Assembly (NCBI GenBank): GCA_963978545.1
Contig: OZ021732.1
Coordinates: forward strand, 49,829,214-49,893,213
Origin: Linyphia triangularis
Lineage: Eukaryota > Arthropoda > Arachnida > Araneae > Linyphiidae
DNA length: 64,000 nt
Reading direction: 5' to 3'
Position 1 is the first letter of the stretch. Every line of letters starts with the position of its first letter. The notes under the pieces are model-generated. The model was not told where the DNA came from and searched no databases. It was given only the letters and a program-made list of their open reading frames with translations. Below, piece by piece: positions 34,801-64,000 of the stretch. A program made the position numbers and the translations under genes.

Positions 34801-35274
34801 GTATTCATTATATCATTTGTAGTCGATACAACCAAACGATTTTGTCTCCCTATCTTCTTTTATCATGAAGGTCAAAAAGTTTGAAGTACTTAATTTTGCT
34901 GCAGGCTCATCTACAAAATAGGATTCGATCATTTTAAAATTAAAATATAACTTACTTCAAACTAATTTTTGTGGTCGATATCAATTTTTAAAAGCTCTTG
35001 TATGAAAAGGTATGTAACACAAAATGTATATTAACAAGTTGAAAACTGTTTTCTTATAACATAACTTGATAATTGTTTCAATATATCTTTTTCTTTATTT
35101 AGTATCATTCAGTCCCCTAAAAAAGCTGGAAAACCTTTCCACATATCAAAAACTGTGCACTGTGATGAATCTGAACAAGCCGATGAAAGTACAAAACCTC
35201 TTCTAATCAAAAATTTCTCACCCATCAGTAGTAGCAGCAGCAGTAGAAAATTTACTCATGAAACTGCTGTATGA
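25826..35274 (+). CDS. C1orf43/NICE-3 homologue (seven coding exons)
   Basis: Exons 25826-25882, 28249-28350, 31934-32051, 33172-33225, 33390-33553, 33947-34005 and 35103-35274 join in phase to 241 codons and a stop at 35274; the human protein is about 253 residues. The N-terminus MAIQLSGIAIILFIAFGSL plus FILLFIFAKRQIMRF forms one membrane helix followed by a basic stretch, as in C1orf43. Then come the ThrArgGluIle segment, SHVYRMKVVDDVRNL, and LYEHARYQ...EYNQFSDLLQ, matching the human LYRMKALDAIR and YETARYG...EYLRYQEAL blocks. The Ser-rich C-terminus is divergent. The family is a conserved Golgi/mitochondria-associated membrane protein linked to phagocytosis in human cells; its molecular role is poorly defined. 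Introns 1 and 2 host transposons. Confidence 0.92.
26067..26296. mobile_element. ~230-bp MITE in C1orf43 intron 1
   Basis: GGTTAAGATTTACTGTATGG at the left and the inverted CCGTATAGTAAATCTTGACC at the right form a ~30-bp terminal inverted repeat that extends into TTGGCGA. CTAACT occurs next to both ends, a possible decayed duplication. Internal TTTGGCAAC/CGCCA words resemble the MITE at 24912-25160. A Helitron end begins six bases to the right. Confidence 0.65.
26303..26940 (-). mobile_element. Helitron remnant (3' part) in C1orf43 intron 1
   Basis: On the minus strand this matches the 3' 800 bases of the Helitron at 40287-41796, including GGGTCCCC..GGGGCC followed by a CTRR-like end (at 26303 on plus) and, further in, 'AAAATATGCC' near 26860. 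The 5' part is missing. The end motif has drifted from CTAG to TTAG. Confidence 0.7.
28249..28350 (+). CDS. C1orf43 exon 2
   Basis: Bounded by TTTTCTAG and GTATTT; 34 codons, phase 0 on both sides. It encodes FILLFIFAKRQIMRFALKS and HVTIGSGAPK, the most conserved part of the family. Confidence 0.92.
28860..29045 (-). repeat. two units of the 138-bp minisatellite, inverted
   Basis: GTTGTGACTACTCTGGAAATGG (near 28875) and CAGAGTTGTGACTATTTTGAAAG (near 29003) are reverse complements of the unit core at 130-1080, spaced about 130 bases. Other unit words (TAATTAACCAA, TATGCTTGCC) match as well. Confidence 0.6.
29246..31579 (+). mobile_element. decayed hAT transposon in C1orf43 intron 2
   Basis: Likely ends are CAGGGCTCCAGAA at 29246 and GGACTCTG at 31579 (imperfect inverted repeat), with CTAGTC next to both ends as a worn duplication. 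It contains the transposase remnant described separately and repeated GGCTACCA/GGCGACCA words. Confidence 0.55.
30068..30925 (+). pseudogene. hAT transposase remnant with C-terminal dimerisation domain
   Basis: The last frame (from 30455, MNALFIPNSEEREF) contains LVNILLCIPASNAEVERVWSRMK, the conserved hAT dimerisation block (P-x-S-N-A-x-x-E-R-x-x-S), then SMTKETLQSRLRI. Upstream frames (30068 onward, FSVADFIGVMSKVSQALESKDI) carry earlier parts interrupted by stops near 30263 and 30450. The N-terminal zinc finger and catalytic regions are not recognisable. Relatives are the ZNF862/KRAB-A-like hAT proteins. Confidence 0.75.
31934..32051 (+). CDS. C1orf43 exon 3
   Basis: Bounded by a long T tract with ACAG and by A|GTAGGT; 39 codons plus one base. 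It encodes SLTREIERRLDVINRM and EPWLLSEAM, aligning with the human KEEIDIRLSRVQDI..EPQLL segment. Confidence 0.88.
33172..33225 (+). CDS. C1orf43 exon 4
   Basis: A short 54-base exon between TTTTTTAG and GTAAGT; it starts and ends in phase 1. It encodes ISPSHVYRMKVVDDVRNL. Confidence 0.88.
33390..33553 (+). CDS. C1orf43 exon 5
   Basis: Bounded by TTTTGCAG and GTTAGT; two bases plus 54 codons. It encodes LFIKSESVARSRHLQEDVL and LYKFLSLYEHARYQPE. Confidence 0.9.
33947..34005 (+). CDS. C1orf43 exon 6
   Basis: Bounded by CATTTTAG and GTAAGT; 19 codons plus two bases. It encodes EFSFDEYNQFSDLLQIIKD. Confidence 0.88.
35103..35274 (+). CDS. C1orf43 exon 7 (C-terminus)
   Basis: The acceptor TTTATTTAG precedes the split Asp codon; 57 codons including the stop. 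It ends with a run of six serines and KFTHETAV. Confidence 0.85.
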
Positions 35275-35518
35275 CAGTCCATACTTTTCATAGCTTTTTG
35301 TAAGAATTTTCAATTATATTTTTCTGTAATTGTGATTATACTGTTTATATTTATTGTAACATTAAATGTTTTCAATTTTTATTGCGCTTTTTTGATGTGC
35401 AATCCATTCGAAACAGATCAGCATCGAGTGTTATAAAGCCAAATGCGAATCAGTTATTCTACTAAAGAAAGCTAAATTTGAATTTCAAGGAATTCTTCTA
35501 TGAAAGACAAAATGAAAA

Positions 35519-35524
35519 AATAAA
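35519..35524 (+). terminator. possible C1orf43 polyadenylation signal
   Basis: AATAAA lies 245 bases after the stop codon and is the first canonical hexamer downstream. An ATTAAA-like variant occurs nearer, at about 35361. Confidence 0.4.
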
Positions 35525-35679
35525 GAAAAATTCAATTAGATAAAATATCCTGCATCATCCGGTTTTAAACCAGCGATGGCCCGGCGTTACATGGTACAAT
35601 TTGGTTCAGTCAATTGCAATTTATGAGCACATGCCCCCAATCTTTGATGTCACCACCTTAACAACAAAAAATTTTAATA

Positions 35680-36720
35680 AAATTGTGTTCCTGATAATCT
35701 GGATTAGTCAAGGTACCTAAAAGAAAAAAACTTTAAATTTTCCAGATCTCAAATTATGATCATACTCATTAAAGTGTGAAAAATGGGAAGGGATTTTTAA
35801 AATTTTAAGCTGTCAGCAACCTTCTTGTTTCAAAGATTGTTGCATACTAATACAAACATCCAAACTTTCATCAAGATCGTAAAAAAACTGTAACTTCCTC
35901 CGTGCTCAAATGGCTGTGTCTTGATTCATAATGGCTCAGACAGTTACAAGTTATAAGCATGCCATCCTAAATCCCTATCCTCAATTTCCCCTCCTTAACC
36001 AAAAACATCCAAATGAAATTTTAGATTAGTCTAGATACCTGTAGATAAAGCCTGGTTCAAATTAGTTCAGTAGATCTCAAATTATGATCATATCTCCTTT
36101 CAACCTCTAACCTCAATAAAAACACCTCTAACCTTCCTAAATTCAAAACATCGGAATAAAATTTGTGTTTCCAATAATCTGGATTAGTCAAGAATCCTAT
36201 TGGAAAAAACTGCACTAAATTTGTTCAGTAGGTCACAAGCTATGATAACACCTCCTATCCTCGATTTCGCCACTTTGTGTATTAAACATCGGAATAGAAA
36301 AAACTTGGATCATTTAGTCACTTGGTAGATCTCAAGTTGTTATCATACCTCATAAGGGGGTGAAGGGTTGGTTTTTCGAAATTGCAAGTAGCCAGAAACT
36401 TTTTTCTTGTTTGAATGATCAACTGTGTGAAGTTTTGTAAAGATCGGAATAAAACTGTATATTTCATGATCATATCCCTTAAGGCGTGAAAAAGGGTAAG
36501 TGGGAAGGTTTTTCTGAAATAGCCAGTTTTTTTTTACCTTCCACTTTTTTCGAAGGTCAAATGTGTAAAATTTTATCAGGATCCGAATAAAACAGTAAAT
36601 TTCAAGTTTGTACCTCTCAAGGTTGGAAAAAAAGATACAGGAAGATATTTTAAAAATTTCAAGTTGCCAGGAATCTTTCTCTTAACTATCTAAGGTTAAG
36701 TGTTCAACATTTCATTAATA
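35680..36720. repeat. degenerate tandem repeat between convergent genes
   Basis: The phrases 'CAGTAGATCTCAAATTATGA', 'AATAATCTGGATTAGTCAAG' and 'AAGGNGTGAAAAA' recur (35744, 36070, 36226, 36329 and 36460 for the first) with uneven spacing of roughly 100-330 bases. It looks like an old duplicated repeat or a transposon 3' region. No reading frame survives. Confidence 0.5.
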
Positions 36721-37125
36721 ATGTATATTGAACTTCTTTTAGCAATAGTTTTAGATTTGGGAGCTGCAAAGTTATACATCATATAAACAACTTCTTAAAA
36801 ACATCTGTTTAGTAAATTAAAAATGTATTTATAAATAAAAAAAAATATGCTGCTTGTAAAAAAAAAAAATACCTACAAAGGAAAAATTGCTACTTGTGCT
36901 AGTAAAAAAACAGATATGTTAATACGATTTTCCTTGAATTTACTCTGAAAGCAAGAATGTTTGACTTTGGATTAGAATAAAAGAATAGATCAGAATTTTA
37001 TTGAAAGTTTGTAATGAATAACATGGAACAAAGAAAATAAGACCCTTTTTATAAATTAAAAAATAATTTTCACTAGCAGAAAAAATCCTCAGCACTAAAA
37101 ATAATAATAAAACGAAATATATATC

Positions 37126-37131
37126 TTTATT
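37126..37131 (-). terminator. polyadenylation signal of the SH2 adapter gene
   Basis: Minus-strand AATAAA begins only 14 bases after the stop codon at 37145, implying a very short 3' UTR unless a later signal is used. Confidence 0.4.
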
Positions 37132-37144
37132 AATAACAATGAAC

Positions 37145-57003
<19,859 letters not shown>

Positions 57004-57120
57004 ATTAGGACGGGTTGAACTTGCTTTGCTCTGGTGACGAAATTATGGGTTAGGTGCACTGTGGTGGCAATGAGTTTTGATGTTGTTTGAATAGTCAAAA
57101 TATCTCGTGTTCAATAAAAA
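57004..57120 (-). promoter_or_regulatory. 5' UTR / putative promoter-proximal region of the SH2 gene
   Basis: The sequence upstream of the ATG at 57003 stays relatively GC-rich for about 80 bases before falling back to the AT-rich background, suggesting 5' UTR or a promoter edge. No specific motif was identified. Confidence 0.3.
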
Positions 57121-57487
57121 GTACATTGAAAATTATAATCATAAATTATTTTCTAACTTAAAGCATTGTGAACTAATCTGTATTGAAATCATTAAATTAA
57201 ATGTTCAGTTTAAGTAACAATAACTATTTATGTAATAATACGTAACGTATTATCTAATACGTTCCTTATTTATTTTTCTGTTGTCTCTGAAGTTTTCAAA
57301 TGATTTGTTAAGGGTTTCGATATCTCGAGAAGAATGCTTGCGAAGTACTGTATAAAAAAAGCTGATCAGACCACCTACCTTCACACTCAATTTTATTGAT
57401 ATACTTCTATGATAGTTTGTCAACTTATAGTTGGCATATCCAAGTGAACTTTTTGGAGGTGGGCCACGATAGTTAGAAAAGAAGTTA

Positions 57488-57788
57488 GAATGAAAGTTTT
57501 GTTAGAGACTTCTGTCTGTCTATTTCTACAACTTATAAAGTACTTAGCACAGCCATATACGTCTTGTAATTTTGAGCAGATAGAAGAATACGATATCGAA
57601 ATCTTCTAGTGTAAACCCCTCTCTCCAATCCCACCACACCAACGAGAGAACATTGAGATCACGACAGATTTAATGTCCACCAGACCCATTAGGTACACAC
57701 CGATATTTGGCGGACCGAATCCACAATCCTCCGATCATGAGCCCGATATTCTAACCACTAGGATATCGGAGTCTGAATGAAAGTTTTG
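57488..57788 (-). repeat. tRNA-derived SINE with 14-bp TSD
   Basis: The body 57502-57774 is flanked by the perfect 14-bp repeat GAATGAAAGTTTTG (57488-57501 and 57775-57788). On the minus strand TATCCTAGTGGTTAGAATA (A box, about 57756-57766) and GGATTCGGTCC (B box, 57712-57722) lie at tRNA-like spacing; the body ends in a GACAGACAGAAG tail. The head resembles a tRNA but lacks a complete acceptor stem, and the long body and duplication show it is a SINE. Confidence 0.85.
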
Positions 57789-58205
57789 AATATTTATAAA
57801 TATGTTGTTATACGTTTTTGAGACTTTAAAATAATGTACATTTCCATTAGTTCAGTTTAATGGAAGATACAAATAAGGTCCACTGGTATTATCGTTTCTT
57901 ATTGATGAATGTTATGTCAAACAATGGAATTTACCTGAATCTTGGATGGATTTTAATGACCTTAAATATCGGATATCTCAAACTAAAACAGCTTTGAAAT
58001 TATAAAGATTGAAAATATAAAGGGAAAACCAGAGGAAAAATGCAAGCCAGCTACATAAAAATGAAGATAGGTTATTTTAACTGACTGCCAAAAGGAACCA
58101 ATATTTGGACAGAAATATTTTTCCTGCTATGTGAACTTTATACGTCTTCCGAAACAAATATTTCAACTAAATATCTGTTTGAAACTAACTCCACATTCAT
58201 GTCCT

Positions 58206-58535
58206 ATATGCTCGAAGACATCTGGTATATCATTGTTATTACATCACACCACCATGCTTTCCGCATACAAGGTGTAAGAAAGATGCCAATAGAAAAGGAA
58301 ATTGTTTTCAAGTCTGTCACGCACTCTTTCTTGCATAAAAACATCTTCTATACCTTATTTTTTAAAATTACAAATCATCTTTTGTTGAACTCTATAGTAA
58401 AAAGCTACTAGTCTGAGAAAAGAATACGTATAATTTCTTTCCCCAATCGGTGTACTCTTGTAATCCCAGGCTGTAGACACAATATTAGTAGCACACTGTC
58501 AAAGTCGCATATTAGATGTCTTCGAGTATGCAGGC
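58206..58535. repeat. inverted repeat pair, possible MITE
   Basis: TATGCTCGAAGACATCTGGTA (58206) and ATTAGATGTCTTCGAGTATGC (58509) are imperfect reverse complements of about 20 bp, 300 bases apart. No duplication of the target was identified. Confidence 0.35.
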
Positions 58536-58677
58536 TACGAGTGTAAAGTAGATTCCATACAATTTGAGTTAAAACATTTGAGTCAATATCCATTACAGTC
58601 GCATTGTAGAAGAGTAAAATGGTTCTCTTCTCAGTCAATAAAAATAAATACTGTAATTTCTTTATGTTGCCCTCCTC

Positions 58678-58680
<3 letters not shown>

Positions 58681-58718
<38 letters not shown>
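58681..58718. repeat. poly(T) tract, ~37 bases
   Basis: An uninterrupted T run. On the minus strand it would be a poly(A), but no recognisable retrocopy precedes it. Confidence 0.9.
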
Positions 58719-58719
<1 letters not shown>

Positions 58720-58720
<1 letters not shown>

Positions 58721-60506
58721 CTCAGTAAACAGATATCAAATCTGCAAATCTTGTTTTAAGACATGACAATTTCTCTTCCACTATTTGCGAATGAGCTTTT
58801 AAGAGTACAATAGATTTCTCGACTAAGGTATATTTAGGTAACTTCACTCTGTTTGAACACCAAATTCATTAAAAGAAAATATTGAAATGAAGAAGGTCAT
58901 TCTTATCATAACGATCTACATGTTACTTTTGATTCATTAATGAAAACTCTCCCTTTTTATCACCATTAAAAATTTGCTTAACCAAGTATGCAAAATATTC
59001 GTTTCCCCTAAATGCATTTTCTACTTTTTGTCTTTAGCATGAAAACTGTTTATATCAATAATTCATATCAGAATAAAAAATATCTCTAGTTAATTTGAAA
59101 AGTTTTAAAACCCCTTTGTTTTCTTTTGTTCATAAGTAATTTACCCATTATTTATCAAAATGCTTATTTGGTACTTCATATTGAACTAATAAAACTCTTA
59201 GCAATTCCAAAATCCAATTTAAAGAAATGTTCACCAAACCAAATTTCCAGGATGTCGAGAAATAAGAAAACATGCCCCCTTCTATAATTTCGACCCTTTT
59301 ATTCTGTTACTCGTGAATGAAATATAATTGAATATTCAATAAATTACAAGAATTTAGAATTTAGTTTGCATTTCAAAAATAGGTTTGTTTCCTGTAATAT
59401 AGTGTTTTGTATGTTTCTACACTTTAGTTTTAAAACTACAGAAGTGTATGCCTAAAAGGGTTATTTTATGAGATTATTCGAATCACAGCAACATGTTCAA
59501 TTGATTCACACTTCTTTCCATTACCAATTATTTCATCTTTAAATGTTTTCCTCTGAACTACTTATACTACCTTATCTTTATATGGACCCAAACAAAAAAG
59601 AGGGGAAAATGTTAAAAAAAATAATTTTAAATCATTTCTATCCATTCTATTAAAAATCATTTACATCACTAATAATTAAACTGTCCCAAACAAATTTCAG
59701 TCTCATCCTATCCTTCAAGCAAGTTTTACCTTCTCATCCTCATTCTCATCATGTTGACACTCGCAAAAACAAACAAAATTAGTAACAAGACTGAAAAATA
59801 TATTTACCTGTCATTCCGGATTCTAAATCTCACCCACGCACCCCATGAACTATCAACACCACGACATGCAACTCAATTCTATCGATTTTCAGTCAGAATC
59901 GATATCCCGTTCATCACCAATACGAGGCATATTTTAATAGTTTTTTAGGGAACTAGATAACCGGGAGTACGAGTTCCGAGAGCACAGTGTCAAGTGTCAA
60001 GACCCAATGACGAGCAGCGAGTCATTAGTGTGACTTGCCTAAGGACATCGGGAGTCGGAATCACGGAAGGGCCGGAGCATATGCAGCGAGGGATATGGTG
60101 AGAGAGATTCTAGGTTGGCGATGTTATCGCCTGAGTGGGGATCTATTATCCTTTCATTTTGGTTTTTAATTCTATAAGATAGAGATGTTATCGTTACCTG
60201 CTGTTTGTAGTGATTTACTTTTGTTGAGTTAAAATTTCAAATCAAAAATAAATTCTTTTATCTTTAAAAGGGATTTTTCTTTAATGTTTGTATTTAACTC
60301 CAAGTCTTGCAACTACACACGCCGTTATAATTATTTTAGATGCGTTTTTTCCTAATTTCCCGCATAAATTTTTCAAATGTATTTGTTTCCATTGTTTTAA
60401 ATTTTTATGGTATGAGCATGGATATAGATTTTAATGTTTCGGGAAGCTTAGAAAATGTATAAACTGTTCTTAAATTTAAAAGAAAATAACGATACAATTG
60501 CATCAT
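58720..60506. other. intergenic AT-rich stretch, no gene recognised
   Basis: A slightly GC-richer patch at 59950-60120 (around CGAGCAGCGAGTCATTAG) stands out, but no terminal repeats, tRNA boxes or frames were recognised. Confidence 0.35.
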
Positions 60507-62514
60507 AGGTAACCAGTGGTGTAGTGTAAAATAAAAAGGTATGGAAACTCTATGTCGCGTCGTTACACAAGTATATATTTTTGTTTTTTTCTGTGTGTAG
60601 GGGGGGGGGGGGGGGAGAGTGGAAATTACAACTAAGAATAAATAACTTTCTATATTTTACTTTAATAATCTCAAAACAGATAATGAGCTCCTCAAAACTG
60701 AAAAGAAAAACATGTGTGTTTATACTTTTTTTTTATTTAAATAGCTTTTTAAAACTATTAAGTTATCTGGATTTTTAACAATTTGCTTTGCACAACCCAT
60801 TTTAACAGATTGTTAGACACTTTATAAATGGATTAGAAGATATTTTCAAACATATTATTGACACAAATTTTTAAATAGATTTTTTGCAACAATTTTTAAA
60901 CAGATTATGAATAATTCATTTTAAACAGATTATCAACAATTAATTTTAAACAGATTATTTACACGATTTCTTAAACAATTTTCAATCAGAAAAATTTCCA
61001 TAAGAGATCGAGTTTCGATTCAAACCTGATGGCTGTATGGTTAGAGCTCTAGCCTCGCATGCCAAAGGTGTTAGGCATGGATGTTCGTTATGTTTCGAAA
61101 TCCACGTTAAGCTGTTGGTCCCTGCCCGATTAGCCGTCATTGTACATAAAAGTAGGCCGTTGAGAGTACAAACAACCAACCAAATGTAGACTCATCAATT
61201 GATACAAAGTATAGATTTGCTTGGGAGATTCCTGGTTTCGTTATAAGATATTGATATTGTCATCAAAATCACTACAATTTAAAAATTATCGGGAGCGATT
61301 TCCTCCCCTTACCGCACCACTGTATTTAATGTTGATTTTTTTTAAACTTGGGAGAAAAATATTCTTTTTAATAACTCTTGCTTTTTGGAATAAACTCTGC
61401 AATAACTGTAAATGTAAGCTTTCTCAAACCGAAAAGAATTTACTTTTGAATTTTTAAATTAATTTCTATTGCTTTCTTACTACTTACATAACCTCAAAGC
61501 AAATATGAATACCTTCACTTCTTGGAAAAGAATACATTCAATATCATGAGTTTCGGCAGTATCATTTGTAGGTTGCAAGGAACATTTTTTTTTTTCCTAA
61601 CTTTGATTTTTCAAAACTATTTCCCATCTCACTATGAAAAATATAAAATCGATTATTAAATGACACACAGTTTATTTTTTCCTGTGAATTTTGCCCTTTT
61701 CTCCACTTTTATAAAAATTTAAGTAACTATTAGGGAGGGAATAAAAGCATCCTCCCATACACCTTCCTGAGGCCACCCATTTCCATTATTTTTATGTATT
61801 GAGTTAAAGTAAGCAGGAGTTACAAAATCAATACTGTTTTTGATATATTTTGTCATGTTCAAACAACGTATCAGTTTGATTTTCCCAATACCTGGCAAGC
61901 CAATATAAATGCATAATTCCGTGATTTCAAAACACGTGGGTGATATAAAAATTAAAAAAAAAAAAAAAAAAATTAAAAAGTTACATCGCTTTTGTTGAGA
62001 AATCGATTAGCGTTCCCTTTAAAATTAGAAAAAACATTCATCAAGGAAAGGGCGCAAAGAACTGAAAGACCGCAGTTTTGGAGAGAGTTGGCGTCATTTT
62101 GTGTATGAAGAACCATGCAACTTTGACGTCTGGAATTTATCCACAAATATAGAAAATAATCTGCATTGGATGAATCATAGTTCTAATGAAGGAGTACTGA
62201 AACATTGAACCATGTAGGAGAGGGGGGCGACGGGGGGGGGGGGGGGGAATTGGGTGTCGAATGCATGTGTTGGATTGTTGGCGGAATGGCCGTGTGAGTT
62301 AGTTGCCGCGCCTTTTTCAACTTGCTTCCTCAGCTATGAAGTTGCAAATCGAAAACAACAGCATAGTTCTCACGAAAGAACCTTTTCGTTTCCTTTCTTG
62401 ACTTTGCGTTTAATGGAAAAAAAAAATAGGTGAGGGAACGCCGTTCCGCCTTCTAAAATGGTAAAGAATCGCCGTTCCCACGCGCTCCCGCTCCACTACA
62501 CCCCGGCAGGTAAC
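60507..62514. mobile_element. candidate hAT-like element, ~2 kb, decayed
   Basis: The body 60514-62507 begins CAGTGGTGTAGTG and ends CTCCACTACACCCCGG, an imperfect inverted repeat. It is flanked by AGGTAAC (60507-60513 and 62508-62514; 7 of 8 if extended by one base). A second similar end (CCGCACCACTG near 61312) lies inside, so this may be nested copies. G-runs at 60601 and 62233 and a SINE (61027-61183) are inside. No transposase was recognised. Confidence 0.45.
61027..61183 (+). repeat. tRNA-derived SINE with AACC tail
   Basis: GATGGCTGTATGGTTAGAGC (A box with tRNA D-arm-like context) and TCTAGCCTCGCATGCC (anticodon-arm-like) open the element. A ~90-base body follows, ending GAGAGTACAAACAACCAACC. 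The B box is degenerate. The tail equals that of the SINE at 24476-24650 and of the LINE at 2384-7707. Confidence 0.6.
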
Positions 62515-62734
62515 AAAGTATATATTTTTTTACTTTACATTAATATAGAATACATTATTCGATTCTAGAACTCAATCCTCAAATTTATTTCTCAAAATGT
62601 TAATTTTACAATGGATGGATTCATTAGCAGTATCACATTTAACTAAGAAGAAATGTTTTAAAAAAAAAAATAAAATAAAAAAAAATAGAAATATTTCTCA
62701 CAGCGAAACTAAAACTAAATCACAAAAACTGGAA

Positions 62735-64000
62735 GGAGGGATTTCGTAGAAAGTATAGAGGTTTCAAATACAACCTTGAACAATCTAAATAAGTAACTAA
62801 AACTACAAGTGGTATGTAGAAATGCATTTTTTTTAACTTAACGATTTGTTTTTGACAAAAAAAATTTTTTTGCATGCAAGGCTTTGCTTTGATTCTTACT
62901 TTCAGATGTGAAAAATACTATAGAAAATATGAATTTGTATTCCACTTTCAAGTCATCTTTAAAAGTATTTTCTCTACTATCACCCTGTAATACAAAGAAA
63001 CCAACGTTTCATTCTAAAATATAAGAGGTTCCAAATACAACTTAGACAATCTATATTAGTAAATTAAACTATTCCTTGTTGATTGTAATTAACATTAAAT
63101 GAATCCCTAGAGTATTTGGCCTAACTAATTGAAAATTATAGTTATTCTACGCATACATTTTTCTCTTGGTGATGCATAGCATGCTTTTTAACTGGTTCTG
63201 TAAAAGTACTTTTTCTACAAATGCTCTATAATACAAAGAAACAAATGTACCAATAGCAGCAGTGCTTTCGTAGAAAATACACCAAATATGACATTATGCT
63301 GTGCCAAATATGACATTAATCAATCTAAATATGTACATTAAATCATTCCACGAAGATTAAATCAATTCTTGAGTATTTGGACATAATTAGTTACAAATTA
63401 TAAATATTTTCTGAATGTGATTTCCTGATTTCCATGAATGGCGCGCTTTTTTAACCCGTCTGTACAAGTACTTTCTCTCTACAAAGGCTCTGTAATACAA
63501 ATAAACCAACGTATTGGGTTTTCGCAATGGTGTTTACGTAGAAAATATTGATGTCCATCAATGTCAATAAATATAATAATCTATACTTCATTGTCTTGAA
63601 TGGAAAAAAATTCCTTGAGTATTTGGGCAAAACTAATTACAAATTATACATATTTTCTTATTATATTTACCTGATTTTTATGAATGGCGAGCTTTTTAAG
63701 CCCATCTGTACAAATACTTTCTCTACAAGTGCTCTTTAATACAAAGAAACCAACGTATGGAATTTACGCAGTGGTGTTTTTGTAGAATATATTGACGTCC
63801 ATCAATGTCTATAAATATGTTAATCTATACTTCGTGGTCTTGAATAAAAATTAATTCCTTGAGTATTTGGACAAAACTAATTTCAAATTATACATATTTT
63901 CTGAAGATGTTTTCCTGATTTCTAAGAATGGCACACTTTTTATGCCGTTCTGTACAAGTACTTTCTGTACAAGTACTTTGAAATACAAAGAAACCAACGT
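62735..64000. repeat. ~244-bp tandem array running off the right edge
   Basis: ATACAAAGAAACCAACGT, with small variations, recurs near 62990, 63231, 63495, 63739 and 63983, at intervals of 241, 264, 244 and 244 bases. Companion words (GTACTTTCTCTAC, CTTGAGTATTTGG, CAATCTAAAT) recur at the same period. The first unit is worn; the array continues beyond the window. Confidence 0.85.

Noticed and set aside
35680..36720. CRISPR-like regularly spaced repeats
   Set aside because: The spacing is irregular, repeats are diverged, and the genome is clearly eukaryotic.
57712..57770. tRNA gene on the minus strand
   Set aside because: Spacing is tRNA-like, but acceptor-stem pairing is not evident and the sequence is the head of a 273-bp SINE with a 14-bp target duplication.
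58681..58718. Poly(A) of a processed pseudogene on the minus strand
   Set aside because: No gene-like sequence precedes the tract and no flanking duplication was found.

Overview
The window is AT-rich animal nuclear DNA. Three conserved metazoan genes with ordinary GT-AG introns sit in a dense bed of transposable elements. The repeat mix (an RNase H-bearing LINE, many Helitrons, hAT, PIF/Harbinger, mariner, pogo/Tigger and Tc1 copies, tRNA-derived SINEs) suggests an arthropod, most likely a spider or other chelicerate. The species is inferred, not proven. I found no prokaryotic genes, CRISPR array, rRNA or functional tRNA.

Host genes: (1) An intronless gene for Integrator complex subunit 15 (INTS15, human C7orf26) lies at 9511-10602 (+). 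(2) The C1orf43/NICE-3 homologue lies at 25826-35274 (+). Its seven coding exons were assembled by splice sites and phase into 241 codons that include the N-terminal membrane segment. (3) An SHB-family SH2 adapter gene lies at 57003-37145 (-). Its eight coding exons join in phase into 445 codons, with the SH2 domain in the last three. Genes 2 and 3 are convergent, with their 3' ends about 1.6 kb apart. A possible first exon of a fourth gene lies at 1786-1861 (-), diverging from INTS15.

Mobile DNA, left to right: a 138-bp minisatellite (130-1080); an apparently intact full-length LINE (2384-7707) in a 12-bp target-site duplication; immediately beside it a hAT-type element (7723-9412) in an 8-bp duplication, the two together separating INTS15 from its upstream DNA; two small hAT-like MITEs; an 8.8-kb PIF/Harbinger element (15618-24431) whose transposase and MADF/BESS genes run convergently with interlocked introns; a tRNA-derived SINE; and a MITE in a 9-bp duplication. 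The introns of C1orf43 hold a Helitron remnant, a MITE and a decayed autonomous hAT. The introns of the SH2 gene hold three Helitrons (one with a nested piggyBac-type MITE), a mariner whose catalytic half is replaced by an inverted copy of its own 5' end, a nearly full-length Tigger, a Tc1 fragment, and a 2.3-kb foldback element interrupted by a MITE. The right flank holds two SINEs, a hAT-like element and a 244-bp tandem array running off the window.

All coordinates were read by eye from sequence. Splice sites, target-site duplications and terminal repeats were checked base by base where stated. Family names rest on recognised motifs, not on database searches.
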